A stretch of DNA of 64,000 bases from Liolophura sinensis (Eukaryota; Mollusca; Polyplacophora; Chitonida; Chitonidae), in assembly GCF_032854445.1 (NCBI RefSeq), contig NC_088302.1:47898521-47962520 (forward strand), read 5' to 3'. The number at the start of each line of letters is the position of its first letter. Within the stretch, counting starts at the first letter, position 1. Position numbers and translations under genes: made by a program. Under the pieces are notes generated by a model that was given only the letters and a program-made list of their open reading frames with translations, had not been told where the DNA came from and did no database searches. Shown here piece after piece: positions 27,891 through 39,798 of this stretch.

Positions 27891-28340
27891 ACATTCCATA
27901 CATGTAGGAAAGCTAATGAATAGTAATCGACATTGAATGCGTAACTGTACAAGTTCATTACCTGACCAGAAGGGAGATCCAGTTACTCTAGCCAAGATGT
28001 TTTATTTCACATGCAGTACATGTAACAATAATATCTCCACCACTGGTAACCCAGAGGAATTGTTTTGCTGCTAATAAGAACACTGCCCATAGTCCTTCTG
28101 TTTTAGAAAGGAAGGTGATTAAAGCTAACACAATACATGTTTATACCCCATATAAAACTAGCCAAAGGTGATCATAAAATACACCGATGTCACATAAGTA
28201 AGTTCTATGTTGTAAAAATAATTAGGATTATGACTTCAGCAACATGGATATGTCATCATTAAACATCTACATAATTTTGTGTTCACGTGTCTTTACGGAC
28301 ATCAGAAAATTGATTACAAAATACCTGCTAGCCGATATTT

Positions 28341-28402
28341 TGATTTATTTATTTCCACTGGTGTTTTACGCCATAATCTAGAATATTCCTGCTTTTGTGT
28401 GA
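28341..28402 (-). repeat. SINE 3' end (family B, reverse orientation)
   Basis: TGATTTATTTATTT, then TGGTGTTTTACGCC and GAATATTC on the plus strand are the reverse complement of the family B tail (GAATATTC, GGCGTAAAACACCA, AAATAAATAAATCA). Only the 3' 60 bp remain. It sits about 60 bp before the 76-bp minisatellite. Confidence 0.65.
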
Positions 28403-28462
28403 CTCTGCTCCTTGGAAGAAATCTTGTCTACCAAACTTGGCAGGCTCAGGTCATCCACAATC

Positions 28463-29828
28463 ACAACGGACATGAACAGTATATCACAGGGCACAGATCC
28501 TAACATTTACCCGCCATGTACAGGACACAAATCCTATGACAATGGACATAAACAGTGTATCACAGGGCACAGATCCTAACATTCACCCGCCATGTACAGG
28601 ACACAAATCCTATGACAATGGACATAAACAGTGTATCACAGGGCACAGATCCTAACATTTACCCGCCATGTACAGGACACAAATCCTATGACAATGGACA
28701 TAAACAGTGTATCACAGGGCACAGATCCTAACATTCACTCGCCATGTACAGGACACAAATCCTATGACAATGGACATAAACAGTGTATCACAGGGCACAG
28801 ATCCTAACATTCACCCGCCATGTACAGGACACAAATCCTATGACAATGGACATGAACAGTGTATCACAGGACACAGATCCTAACATTCACTCGCCATGTA
28901 CAGGACACAAATCCTATGACAATGGACATAAACAGTGTATCACAGGGCACAGATCCTAACATTCACCCGCCATGTACAGGACACAAATCCTATGACAATG
29001 GACATGAACAGTGTATCACAGGACACAGATCCTAACATTCACCCGCCATGTACAGGACACAAATCCTATGACAATGGACATAAACAGTGTATCACAGGGC
29101 ACAGATCCTAACATTCACCCGCCATGTACAGGACACAAATCCTATGACAATGGACATGAACAGTGTATCACAGGACACAGATCCTAACATTCACTCGCCA
29201 TGTACAGGACACAAATCCTATGACAATGGACATAAACAGTGTATCACAGGGCACAGATCCTAACATTCACCCGCCATGTACAGGACACAAATCCTATGAC
29301 AATGGACATAAACAGTGTATCACAGGGCACAGATCCTAACATTCACTCGCCATGTACAGGACACAAATCCTATGACAATGGACATAAACAGTGTATCACA
29401 GGGCACAGATCCTAACATTTACCCGCCATGTACAGGACACAAATCCTATGACAATGGACATAAACAGTGTATCACAGGGCACAGATCCTAACATTTACCC
29501 GCCATGTACAGGACACAAATCCTATGACAGTGGACATAAACAGTACATCACAGGGCACAGATCCTAACATTCACCCGCCATGTACAGGACACAAATCCTA
29601 TGACAATGGACATAAACAGTGTATCACAGGGCACAGATCCTAACATTCACCCGCCATGTACAGGACACAAATACTATGACAATGGACATAACCAGTGTAT
29701 CACAAGGCACAGATCCTAACATTCACCCGCCATGTACAGGACACAAATCCTATGACAATGGACATAAACAGTGTATCACAAGGCACAGATCCTAACATTT
29801 ACCCGCCATGTACAGGACACAAATCCCA
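28463..29828 (+). repeat. 76-bp minisatellite, about 18 copies, with dimeric higher-order pattern
   Basis: Tandem units start every 76 bp from 28483 to 29775, so there are 17 full units, a partial unit before and one after. Each has ATCACAGGGCACAGATCC, CGCCATGTACAGGACACAAA and ATGGACATAAACAGTG. The unit is itself a diverged dimer of roughly 34+42 bp (ACAGGGCACAGATCCTA against ACAGGACACAAATCCTA). Linked variants GACATGAACAG and CAGGACACAG alternate with the usual form in units 5-10, giving a 152-bp higher-order repeat three times. Units 16-18 carry private changes (ATACTATG, AAGGCAC), as at an array edge. The period is not divisible by three, so it is non-coding. Confidence 0.97.
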
Positions 29829-31539
29829 ACCCTGGACACAATCTCTAACTAAACTGCACTTCACTCATTCCGCCAAGAAAAAAAACCACCGTCGGTTCAA
29901 CAAAGACAGTTTTGATTTGCAGTGAAGACATTACATGGAATTTGAATGCTTATTTTTGGAACTTTTGAAAGACAAAGGTATCCCAATATGGGTCGTAAAC
30001 TGTGCATCATAACGAAGCATAAAATTTAAAGAAAAAAATATATAAGAGAGCATAAATCTAGACAAGGTATCACGACTACATTCATGCATGTACTATAAGA
30101 AACTGGGTTAAATTCTTAAGGTCACCTGATCCCCTTGACTGAAAGCGGATATTCCATGAGAATGGTTCTACTATGTAATTCTTCATGCTCTCTCTACACA
30201 ACAAACACGGCAGCCAGATTCCAGTTTGGGGAATTTAACAGATAAAATGAAATGTTTTTTTTTTTTTTGCACAAAGCATTTACATGTACTTGCTAATGCT
30301 GAAATGGCTGTGTATGTATTCTTTGTCTTACCCAAATAAAAACAATTGTTTTAAAATGTCATGAAAGTATTTTAGAAAGTCACCCACTGAGCCACTGCAG
30401 CAACGAAATGTTTTAATATATTTGTTCATGTGGTTTCATGACAGGAATTTAAGAAATTGATGCTAAAGTTGCTAATAGCCAAAGCTACCATGAACAAAGA
30501 TACACAAAATACACAACAACTATGACATCATGTGGGAAGGATTTCCAGCCACGAAGAAACCTAGAGCATAATTAAACAATAAACTCTCCAAGTATTTGGT
30601 TCAACCCTTGACCCCTCCTCCCCTACAACTTCTCCTCTCTGCCCTTGAGCAGCTGTCAGTAATGAGGATGTAGGGTAGCTGGACTTGTGTTTGGTTACAG
30701 TAGCTGGAGGCAGGCAGTACTGCAACCTTGGCCCTGTCCATCTTCTGGAGGAGGCTGCTAAAGGGGTTCCTGACAGGCATGATTTCCATGCACAACACTA
30801 ATGCTACTAAATAGATTCATCAATATTCATTTATGTAAAAAGATACAGGTGTACTGTGTAATCTTTGACAAAACACCATCTTTCCTATCAGCACAGATCA
30901 ATTTTCACTTGAAAAATACAACTACAAAGCTGCAAAAATCAAGATATGAAAATAGCATTTTTAGTACTGTTCATGTAAAGGTTTCGACATGCTTTAGAGA
31001 TATGTCATGCCACACCATAGTCACAAAGTTGCACTGTAATAAAATTATATCATCCTGGGCTGATCCTTCACCATATGACATAATGTAGGCATTAACCTGG
31101 ATTCTAACCCAAACCTCCGTCCCCTAGAGTGCCCCTGTCAGACTGAAACTGGAGGTAAACCAACACCAGCCCCATCATTAGATAGCCTCTCACTGGTTTC
31201 TCCAATCCCCATAAAAAGGCTTAGAGGGCTATCCTAGCTGGCAGACTGGACGAATCCCTCACAGATGGACAGACACTCTATTCACACAATAACTCATGGG
31301 TCACCCAGGGCTTCTTAGGCATAACAGCACCCCTCTCTGAAATTCCCAGCAAATAAGACAAATTATGAACTTCTGGTCCTGCACTCATGAAGGATAAGCC
31401 TGTCATGACTGTGAGACAAGTATAAGCCTCTGGCTTCCAAACCATAACCAGCATTGCATTTGTTGACTGAAAGGGTCTCTGATAATGATGGTAATAGTGT
31501 GGCAAAATTTTTGGAATGACCGATTAAGACCTTGGTAAA

Positions 31540-31835
31540 CCTTCAGCTGACCTCAAACAAGCCTGACCCTGCCTGCCCTTGTGATTTTGATGGTAGGGAA
31601 AACAGTGCAGTCAATACATGCAGGTAATCGAACATTCCTTCAGGGTAACACATCCATGTTACACCCTTAAACTGTATCTAATGAGCAGATTCTTCAAAAT
31701 GACAACTAATTAATAGGAATAATTACATCAGGGTGTTCCCTTTTCAAAGCAAATTAATGAACAGCTGTAACCCCCAGTCATGGCCAATACAGTTTTGTCA
31801 TCAAATAAATCTTATCTGGCCAGGGACAGGTATGC
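31540..31835. promoter_or_regulatory. Possible enhancer block with TAATTA sites
   Basis: This is a non-repetitive stretch with AACTAATTAATAGG, AATAATTACATC and AAATTAATGAACAGCTG, i.e. several homeodomain-type cores and a CAGCTG E-box. It also has TCAGCTGACCTCA near its start and CTTATCTGGCC at its end. The texture resembles developmental enhancers, but no conservation evidence is available here. Confidence 0.25.
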
Positions 31836-33384
31836 TCTACATTGCATTCAAACTTCTTCTTAGACAGAAATCATAAATAAAGGGATATGCGGTGTTTTGG
31901 GTTTGTACTGTGCCATGCATGTAAAAGTTGCTAGCTTTTGTGCTTAGGATAAAGTCTGACAAATGGTCAACAGCCATAGATACAAAAAGGCCTTTCATTA
32001 GAAACCACTGCTGAAGCTAAGCTGACTAATGATTGGCTGGTTCAGACTGACAGGAACATAAAAGTAAAAGACTATTGGGAACTTCTAGTCTCATGTCAGT
32101 ACACTTTAGATGCATGCAGACAAACAGATCATTAAACATGTAAAGAATTTTATAATTTCTCCAAGCCACGTTCCACAAGTACATGTAAATGTACATAGTG
32201 CATGACCTCACAAGATATTTTATCAAAACACAAAAATATATTATAATTTTGATTACAAAGATACAAAACATCTGTTTCTCAACAGTATTTTTGGTAGAAG
32301 AGGATGTCAAGAAATAAACAGCTGAGGACAACCTGTGAAATGATTGTAGAAGTGAAGTCTAATGCTGCAATACTTTGAAAAGATTTGGTTATTTTAATTC
32401 AGACCATTTCAAGTTCACACCACTGTCAATCAAACCTGAAACTAATCCCTGAAAGCTGCAAGACATTATCTGACATTTCTTTTCACAAAACAACATCAAG
32501 AGCGAATTCTCTCAACAGCCAACAGTTCAATAAATTATATCACCACAATCAGTAGCATAATAAGATGCAGTGTCACACAGCATTTCAGAAAATATGAATA
32601 TAAAACTATGTTTAGCTCACCGTTCTGATGATCACGTTTAGATTTACTGGAAAGATTAAAGCTTAAGCATTCTCAATGACTTAATCTTAGGAGAAAATCT
32701 GAAATCTGCCAAGCCCTAGCATTTGGGAACCAGCATGAGAGCCTCTCTAAACATGATGTAGCACATACCTCGATGCACAGTATCAAAGTACACGTAGACT
32801 GAAGAATTACATGTTAAAAGTTTCATAGCGTTATGTTGAGAAATAATCAAAGAAGAACAGAGAGGACCTTTGGACAAATACCTTAGAGCAAACAAACAAA
32901 AGAAAGTGCCCTCTCCTTAGTGAACATGTGCATTAACCATCTTAAAATTCTGATGGAATTTTTTGTTGTCAGATCCACATTCCTGTCGCGGAGTTGGTAC
33001 ATAGCAGAGAAGCTATGGCCTATATCGCACCTGCCAGCCAGCACAGGTAAATACATGTTCCACAAACAGCTCATAGCTAACCTACTGACCAGAATTTGAC
33101 GGCCAACGTACAAGTGAATAGCCTCACCTTAACCCCCGAATTCCAATCTCACCTTGGTCTTTCTAATGAACCACAGAACACTGCACAACTCTCATCCAAT
33201 ACAAACCTTTGCTACAGACCATGGCACGTGGCAGTCAAGGTGGACAAGATTCCCATCATACACAGGATATTGCCAGAACAATGCTGATTCCAGACAACTG
33301 ACATTACTACTGCACTCTACACCTATGGATTTACACTCTATAGTAGTTAGATATTCGCCACTAATTAGGCAAATAGTACAGGTA

Positions 33385-34170
33385 TACCAATGTTATTACT
33401 ACCTGTTCAATATTACCCTAGTTGGGATAACTGAAATTGATTTAATAATTCACCTGGTATACATTTTATGCCAGCTGAATTTTGTTTTAGAGAGGCAAAG
33501 AAGGACAACAATATAGGTGAGAATGCAGTTCCATACGGCTTCTATCCCTGATAATACCACACTTATCACCCTACAAACCAATGGGTTCAGTATTACCTGA
33601 CCTACAGTGGGCTCAATGTTACTGTAGATATGATCAACTCAATATTACCCTACATACCATTTTGCTCAATATTACCGTAGATATATTGACGAGCTCAATA
33701 TTACCACTTTCTGATGGTGAGTGAGTCATTGGGATTTAACATCGTAATTAACAATTTTTCAGTTAGATGACAACGAAGTGCATGTGCATGTAATGTGCCT
33801 CCTTGTTGCGGGATGGATTTTCACTGCTCTTTTATCTAGTGCTGCTTCACTCAAGACGACTTCCCAAAGGTAAATAAGTCGCTCAAACCATTATACTAAT
33901 ACAGGTCAACCAGTCGTTGCACTATCCCCTTCATGCTGAACTCCAAGCGAGGAAGCTACAACTTCCTCTTATAAGGTCCTATGCGTGACCCAATCCAGGA
34001 TTGACCCTGGTTCTACTGCCTCCCAAAGCGGACGCTCTACCAACTGGGGCAGGTACTACATTCCAACTGAGACAATATTACCATACATGAATGGGTTCAG
34101 CAATACCCAACTTACCTATGAGCTTGTGTTACCCTATGGCACTACAACAATGGACTCAATATTAACAGGT
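33385..34170 (+). repeat. Degenerate CAATATTACC repeat, interrupted by a SINE
   Basis: Copies of (C/T)TCAATATTACC(C/G)TA with a spacer of about 20-30 bp occur between 33385 and 33710 and again from 34067 to 34170. Variants include TTCAGTATTACC, CTCAATGTTACTG, GACAATATTACCATA and CTCAATATTAACA. The SINE at 33717-34054 splits the array, so the array is older than that insertion. Copies are too diverged for a firm unit length. Confidence 0.6.
33717..34054 (-). repeat. tRNA-derived SINE (family A)
   Basis: On the plus strand it runs from GTGAGTGAGT through ATTTAACATCG, CAATTTTTCAGTTAGATGAC and GTAATGTGCCTCCTTGTTGC to GGACGCTCTACCAACTGGGG. The last part, read on the minus strand, is a tRNA-like head (CCAGTTGGTAGAGCGTCCGC). 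The element is therefore on the minus strand, with a CACTCAC tail at its 3' end. Related copies lie at 37655-37777, 56605-56925 and 59566-59630. Confidence 0.8.
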
Positions 34171-35571
34171 ACACCCTACGTTGTCCTCTGTACCAACGAA
34201 ATCAGACCTATATCTTACTGGTACTGTATACAAGTTGCAATCTGGCTAACCAATACATATTTTTGTCACAAAAATGGTTACAAATATTATTTTTGTAGAA
34301 ATTTTAAACATTAAGATATGTTTAGACTCATTATTTATCTTATACAAAACATTACATGATGTTGAGGACATCATTGTAACAGAGATTTTAACACTGTAAG
34401 AATACATTCTATGATATATTAAAAAGCAAGGCAGAGCACATTGTTTGAAATACTTGATGCAGACACTAGACAAAAAGAGCCCTACACTTCAGAGTATGCA
34501 ATCACCGGCTTTTGCAGACGGCCTGGCAGTAATACAAATGACCGAAGACAAATCAATCCTCTCAACAGGTGAAAGATAAAGGAAATTAAGAAATAATAAC
34601 CACAAATTTGCTTCCCTTTCTTGAAAACTGAATGCCTGAACTCAGGCTTCAAACGCAAGATGACTGCTGTAATTACCAGCTCTACCAGCCACCCAGCAAT
34701 ACCCAGGAAATCACATCTCCTCGATTTGCTGCACCAGAAATTAAAATCTCCCTAAGGGAAAGCTGAGGCAGGGACTGGAAACATGCTGTCAAGATTTATC
34801 TTACTGTTATTCTGATTTTATCGCCGGCATTAAACACATGTTCTTACTGCGCAGGAAAGTGCTTTTCTCTCTTCCTCTTAAACATTGTCTAGTTTCCTGA
34901 GCGTAAATAAATCATGACTTGTGGAATTATGGAACCCCCACCCACACGATTGAACTGTGACAAGCAGATGCTCTGGGAGACAGGGAGAGTGGGGTTGACG
35001 GACTGTACCTCAATAATCTTACGTTTGTCCACCCCCTCCCCAACCTCGTCTGTCTGTCTGTCTCCCTCCCTCCCACCCAGGTTGGACCTGTCTCACTCAG
35101 GATATTGTGTGTCTGGCAAACACCGGGAATCAATGTCTAACATCTTAAGGTATTTTAATAATGAAAGTTAAAGATAGCTAATTCATCAGCACTTTGCGTA
35201 GGATGGCACATGCAGTAGGGTAAGCAGTATGTGAGACTTGAGGCAGGCCAGCCAATACTGGTGACTGGTCACAGTATGTAACATACAGCATCACCCCCCC
35301 CTCCCCCCCCCAGGTAAACATCTCAGCCTATTAACTGACAGTCTACCTGGCTCTTAAGTTCAGCAATAAATCACCGACAGAAGAGAGCCTTCAGAACTTC
35401 TACACGACAATGAAAAACGTCTACTGTAGCAGTGGACAGGTTGTTATAAGAGACAAGACGGCATTCCTGCATGTTGGGATGTTACCTCAGTCTGAGACAC
35501 CAGTCACCCCATTAAGTGATAAACCACGTAGACCCCCAAGACCCGGCAAATAACACACATAGTCCACTCAC

Positions 35572-35661
35572 CTGAGTACTGCTAAGAAAGTCCAAGTGTG
35601 CTGCCAGTTGCTCGTGTGTCCAGGTATGAAGTGTGTTGTTGATGTTGAGCATTAAGACCAT
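35572..35661 (-). CDS. Putative upstream ORF of Mef2 (30 codons in this exon)
   Basis: The frame begins MVLMLNINNT and ends LDFLSSTQ at the donor. Joined to the Mef2 coding exon, it would gain one Val codon and stop at the TAA at 1593-1595, giving a 31-residue peptide that ends 109 nt upstream of the Mef2 ATG. An in-frame TAG just before the Mef2 start rules out an N-terminal extension of MEF2. I do not recognise the peptide (TWTHEQLAAHLDFL is its helical-looking core). If translated, its likely role is to lower or regulate MEF2 output through reinitiation. Other splice partners could change its C-terminus. Confidence 0.4.
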
Positions 35662-35674
35662 TTCTCAGCCAGTC
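35572..35674 (-). other. Mef2: Predicted Mef2 leader exon containing an upstream ATG
   Basis: A 103-bp exon is bounded on the minus strand by a strong acceptor (CACCTCACCCTGTAG|GACTGG) and a consensus donor (ACTCAG|GTGAGTGG). It is the only one of the stronger leader-exon candidates with an ATG. The ATG at 35661 has G at -3 and G at +4, and an in-frame TGA lies two codons upstream, so translation would start within this exon. The frame stays open to the donor in phase 0. Use in Mef2 transcripts is inferred from strand, position and splice signals. Alternatively it is a pseudo-exon, or the first coding exon of a different transcript. Confidence 0.55.
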
Positions 35675-38041
35675 CTACAGGGTGAGGTGTAAACAGAGAG
35701 ACTGGCCTGTCTGCAGTTGACTGTAGTGAAAGGGAAAGTCTTTACATGCGGTTAAAGCCACAAATAGCCAACACAACATAGCCTCTCAAAACTTTCTGAC
35801 CTACATCTGGAGTTGAGTGTGGATTAGGCAAGATCTTGGCCAGTTAGCCAATCAGATCCCTTGACTTAACATGCCCCCCCCCCACCCTTTCCCCAAACTC
35901 CTGGCCTTAACCATAGGTGTTTCACTGGTCAGATGAAGTTTGGTCAGCTGACCTATTACAAGGCTTCTTGAGGTTCTCTACTGCCTTTCTCAAATGTCAG
36001 GAATCATATTAGGGGTAAAAATGAATGACGTCAAACTGCTGTCATCAACTTAAGAACTATCATATAAACTCATTTTTCTTACATTCACATATGGTCAAGC
36101 ACAAAAATTTTCTAGAATCGTATTGTGTCATGAAGCCTCTGTTGAGGGGTACCTCACTCTAGAGCCCCTCATTTGCACATCTGGCTGACATACCATGCAC
36201 AGGGAGCAGGTAAACTGTGGGTCTGCAGCAGAGTGCCAGCTGAAGAACACACATAACTCCTACATTCCACAACATTACACAGCCCGTGCCCCCTCCAAGA
36301 CAGCGCAGTGCAAATAAGTTTCCTCGTGCCTAATGACGCTTTTTCGCATGAGGAGGGGTGAGGACCTGGCCACGCTTCTAGTTACTACCAGGTAGAGATG
36401 GAACGTCATTGCTACCCCAACCCAGCCAAGGTGTTGTCAGGATGTGGTCACCATGACAACGTGAGGTCTATCCATGCTCCCCGCACTTGCCTACATGTCT
36501 ACATGCATACAATCCTAAGATAAAACTTCAGGAACTGCTTTCCAGGTCCTAAAATGTACCTTAAAATCATGAAATTGAGGACATCAGGCAGAAATGCCTT
36601 TGGTTAAATAAGACAAGTTTATTTACTTTTTGAACAGCATTCCTTCATAGAATTTTTATCCCCGACTGTGTTGGAGATTATTTTACATACTCATCATGCT
36701 TCTACTCACCAAAAATAACTCCAAACAAACCTTACTCTGATATACATGTATGCAAAATTATTTAAGTCTTACAATTTCAATGAGACAAAATCTGATAAGT
36801 CCATTAAATTAAAAACTGTTATCATAACATGACGGGCTTAGATTAAGTCTTGATTCAAAATTCAAATGTTTTAGCATATTAGATGAATGTTCTGTGAACT
36901 GGATAGGTTATTTTACAACATCTGTGAAGTTCATATGTGGCCCTCCCTGAACAATACATTTTACTCTTCAAAACCTTATGAAATCTGTTTTAAAACTGAA
37001 TCTAAAGTTTTACCTTAATGGTCAAATTTATTGAGGATTTAGGGTAGCATAATACTCATCAAAATAAAAAAATAAGTATTACATTCTGTGGGCAGAAAAT
37101 CTCTCAACTACTGATGTTTTCCTAATGCAGAATGTCCATAAAATCATAATTACAGCCGAAGCTATACAATATTCCACATTATTTGTCCAGAACATGACTG
37201 ACTTCAAGGAGAGGCGAATCTGAGATGTCCTTGGTGAGGACAATGGCAACAACACCTCTGCACGAATTGTTCTGCTCCATACCAACACAGTCAAACTACA
37301 TATATATGGCTTCACCAATTCAGATGATGCCAGTCAAGTGAGAAAATCAAGAAGCACAACACAGCTCACCGCACTGATCAACACTGTACATTGTACCTGT
37401 TAAATACTACTCTTGTTACTGGATCAAAGTAGTCGAGCAGTTTGTCATATCAATGCAAGAAGATCCTGTAACTCAACACACCTTTACACATACCCAAACT
37501 ACCAATACTGCGTGGCAACAACTCACCTGACAATTCCGCATTTTATATTAACATACACATAAATTTGCTTTTCAGATTCTTTGGAACAAAAAATGAGTCA
37601 CTTGTGTAGCATTTTCAACGGGATGTCAAGCATTAGACAACAACAACCCAAAATTGTAGTTGAAGCTACAACTTCCTCTTTTAAGGTCTTAGGTGTGACT
37701 CCACCAAGCACTGACCCTGGATCTACAGCCCCCAAAGCGGACGCTCTACCAACTGAGCTATCGGGCCACTGTCGTCATTAAGTGAATGAATCTTGGTGAA
37801 AGATAGGATGTCAAAGGCTTTGAGCAGCGTATAGAGCTGCTTGTCGCAGATAAAAAAAACCAAAAAAACACCTACATGTACATGTCCATTTTTCTTCAAA
37901 AAGAGTTAATTGAAGGTAAAAAAAAATGCTCTTTTTCCAAGTAACTTAACAATGCACAATATAATCTGAGGAGAAACAAAGAGAAAAGATACACCACAAA
38001 GTACATAAATTAAAGGTTTTCATGTATATGTTGGCCCTTAC
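35675..38041 (-). other. Mef2: Predicted Mef2 leader intron
   Basis: This lies between the predicted exons at 35.6 and 38.0 kb. Apart from the family A SINE fragment at 37655-37777 and C-rich runs near 35.88 kb, nothing recognisable was seen. Confidence 0.4.
37655..37777 (-). repeat. tRNA-derived SINE fragment (family A)
   Basis: GAAGCTACAACTTCCTCTT, TTAAGGTCTTAGGTGTGACT and GCGGACGCTCTACCAACTGA match the 33.7 kb and 56.6 kb elements. Read on the minus strand, the right end is a well-kept tRNA-like head: GCCCGATAGCTCAGTTGGTA followed by GAGCGTCCGC. The A-box-like TAGCTCAGTTGG is nearly canonical. The distal tail half is missing. Confidence 0.8.
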
Positions 38042-38087
38042 CTATATGGATACTTGACTTAAGAGGGCTTAAGAGGAATGGTGAGAC
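38042..38087 (-). other. Mef2: Predicted non-coding Mef2 leader exon
   Basis: A 46-bp exon has a very strong acceptor on the minus strand: a pyrimidine tract of about 50 nt ending TCTTCTCTTCTCCCAG|GTCTC. Its donor is ATATAG|GTAAGGGCC. It contains no ATG, as expected of a leader exon. The pyrimidine tract is seen on the plus strand as the GGAGGGGGGAGG run at 38090-38145. It is short for an exon, and inclusion is inferred from splice signals alone. Confidence 0.45.
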
Positions 38088-38761
38088 CTGGGAGAAGAGA
38101 AGAGGATAGATGGGAAAGGAGGGGGGAGGAGGGGGGGGGGGAATGGTAACCCAGTAAACTGGCATATTTAGCGGACTGACTCACCCTGGTGCCAGAAGCC
38201 AGAGATCTCTGGGGAGAAGGGCTGTATGTATGTATGTAAGGCTTTCTTGACCATTTCTTGCACCCACTGCTGGGCACCAAATGATAACCATGTGCTCCTT
38301 TCTAAACAGTTGAGGAGAAACATGTACCCATGTCTAAACTGTGTCCTTTCTATGCAAATAAACATTGACATGTTCATGTCAGCATTTTATGTTTTAGGAT
38401 ATCATTGGGCTCTATATATGTGTGACATATCATATTTAATACATTTATCCATGATGGATTTAAATCTTTGGCTTTAAGTCTTAGGTTAAGTACATATATA
38501 TAACTATAACTTTAAAAATAACAGCCATTTTTAGTCATGCGTATTTTGAAAATCATAACCATTACAACATTTCACTAATAAGTGTCTGCTATATCAAATA
38601 TTTTTAAAATCATTCCACATGTAGAATACGCAACAAACGTCAAAATATAAAACCAATTCGGTAAAAAGTGCCTCTCTTCTACTTTTCCAACGCTTACCTT
38701 TGTTCCAGTAAGGCTGTCTTTCTTAAGTTAAATGGAGAGTATTAAAGTGTCTCAAAGTTTT

Positions 38762-38880
38762 GATTTATTTATTTATTTGATTGGTGTTTTTTGACCAGCA
38801 TTATGGTGAGAGGAAACCGGGCAAATCCCAGTGGAAACCCACGGCCGTCCGCAGGTTGCTGGCAGACCTTCGCACATACG
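38762..38880 (-). repeat. SINE (family B, reverse orientation, 3' half)
   Basis: Plus-strand GATTTATTTATTTATTTGAT, GGTGTTTTTTGACC, AGCATTATGGTGAGAGGAAA, CCACGGCCGTCCGCAGGTTG and GCTGGCAGACCTTC are the reverse complement of the element at 56930-57150, from its tail to its core. The middle of the tail region carries a deletion. Confidence 0.8.
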
Positions 38881-39470
38881 GCAGCTCAATGCTGTGAGCA
38901 TTATGTCAGAGTGATTAAGCATGGAATCCACTGGACTGTAGCTAATGCTAAACTTGACAACATCAGATCCACATGAACTTAATGGCAGATTTACAAGACA
39001 TGTACTATTATGAACATGGGTCAAACCCGTTTAAGTAGTAGCAACTGCACTATTTAGCTTCTAGTCAACCGTACATATTACCTTGGCAGTTTCGAGTGCT
39101 CAGCTTGCATCATATGTGTACCACAAGGCCACAAAAGCTTATCAGTGCAGCCAGCAGAACTCTGACGTCAATACAGATTCCATCAACCAACATGCCTTTA
39201 ATGGACTAGAACTTCCAGCTGTATTTAGTTACTGCTTTTTAACAAAAAGAACATTTCAAGAGTACATGTATTGATCATTAGTGCTTATAGGGTAAGGAAT
39301 TCCGTTTCCAGGCGTTGGTTATTATTTCTCCAAATATGTCTGTGAAAGTCTGTGAGGAAAGAGGCCACTTTACTGTGTATCCTGTGGGCAATTGTGACCT
39401 CAACTGGCCCACATGGTGTTTAGGCACATACATGACCATGTGTAAAAGAACATTGTCACCTTTTTTTTGC

Positions 39471-39497
39471 GGGGGGGGGGGGGGGGGGGGGGGGGGG
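39471..39497 (+). repeat. Poly(G) tract, 27 bases
   Basis: An uninterrupted run of 27 G is preceded by T8GC. It is the longest homopolymer in the window and on the minus strand would read as a long pyrimidine tract. It is capable of G-quadruplex formation if real; the length may be an assembly estimate. Confidence 0.9.
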
Positions 39498-39739
39498 CTA
39501 AGGTCACGGAAAAAACTCCTAATACAGCATTTGGATTCCCATTATATGTCAGGAGAGCTGTGTTATAGCACCGCCCTGAAGGACAAATGCGGTAACAAAA
39601 GAGAGCAAGGAATTCAATGACGAAAGTTATGACATCATGCATGCTGGTAAGGGAAGAAGTCTCTGGAAGCGTTTTTGTATCAGCTATTGTAACCAGGCAC
39701 TAACGCAGCACAAGTGTACAAAAGATATGTACACCTTAC

Positions 39740-39798
39740 CAGCAGGTCAATAGAGCGCAGTATGTGAGGTGTAGGAGTAAGTCTAATACTATCTAACA
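39740..39798 (-). other. Mef2: Predicted non-coding Mef2 leader exon
   Basis: A 59-bp exon on the minus strand lies between acceptor CTCTCTGGGCTTACTTCAG|TGTTAG and donor GACCTGCTG|GTAAGGTG. It has no ATG, and stop codons occur early in two frames, which fits a leader exon. Splice signals are good but not exceptional. Several such pairs are expected by chance across 48 kb of intron, so this is a candidate only. Confidence 0.35.

Larger units (their letters stand above)
1599..35571 (-). other. Mef2: Large Mef2 5' intron (about 34 kb)
   Basis: This is the sequence between the predicted 35.6 kb leader exon and the coding exon. I found no convincing coding exon in it. It contains SINE fragments, a MITE, two minisatellites and the possible regulatory blocks listed separately. 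Stretches not listed (for example 1.7-8.1, 8.5-16.2, 19.7-22.4, 22.7-25.4, 29.9-31.5 and 34.2-35.5 kb) are AT-rich, with homopolymer runs and frequent ACATGT/TACATGTA palindromes, and show nothing I can name. If the 35.6 kb exon is not used, the intron is longer. Confidence 0.6.

Noticed and set aside
30601-30798. 65-codon minus-strand ORF (MPVRNPFSSLLQKMDRAKV region)
   Set aside because: It looks protein-like, but lacks a good acceptor or donor and matches nothing I recognise.
32621-32646. 26-bp minus-strand interval with acceptor AATCTTTCCAG and donor GTGAGC
   Set aside because: Too short and isolated; such pairs are expected by chance in tens of kilobases of intron.
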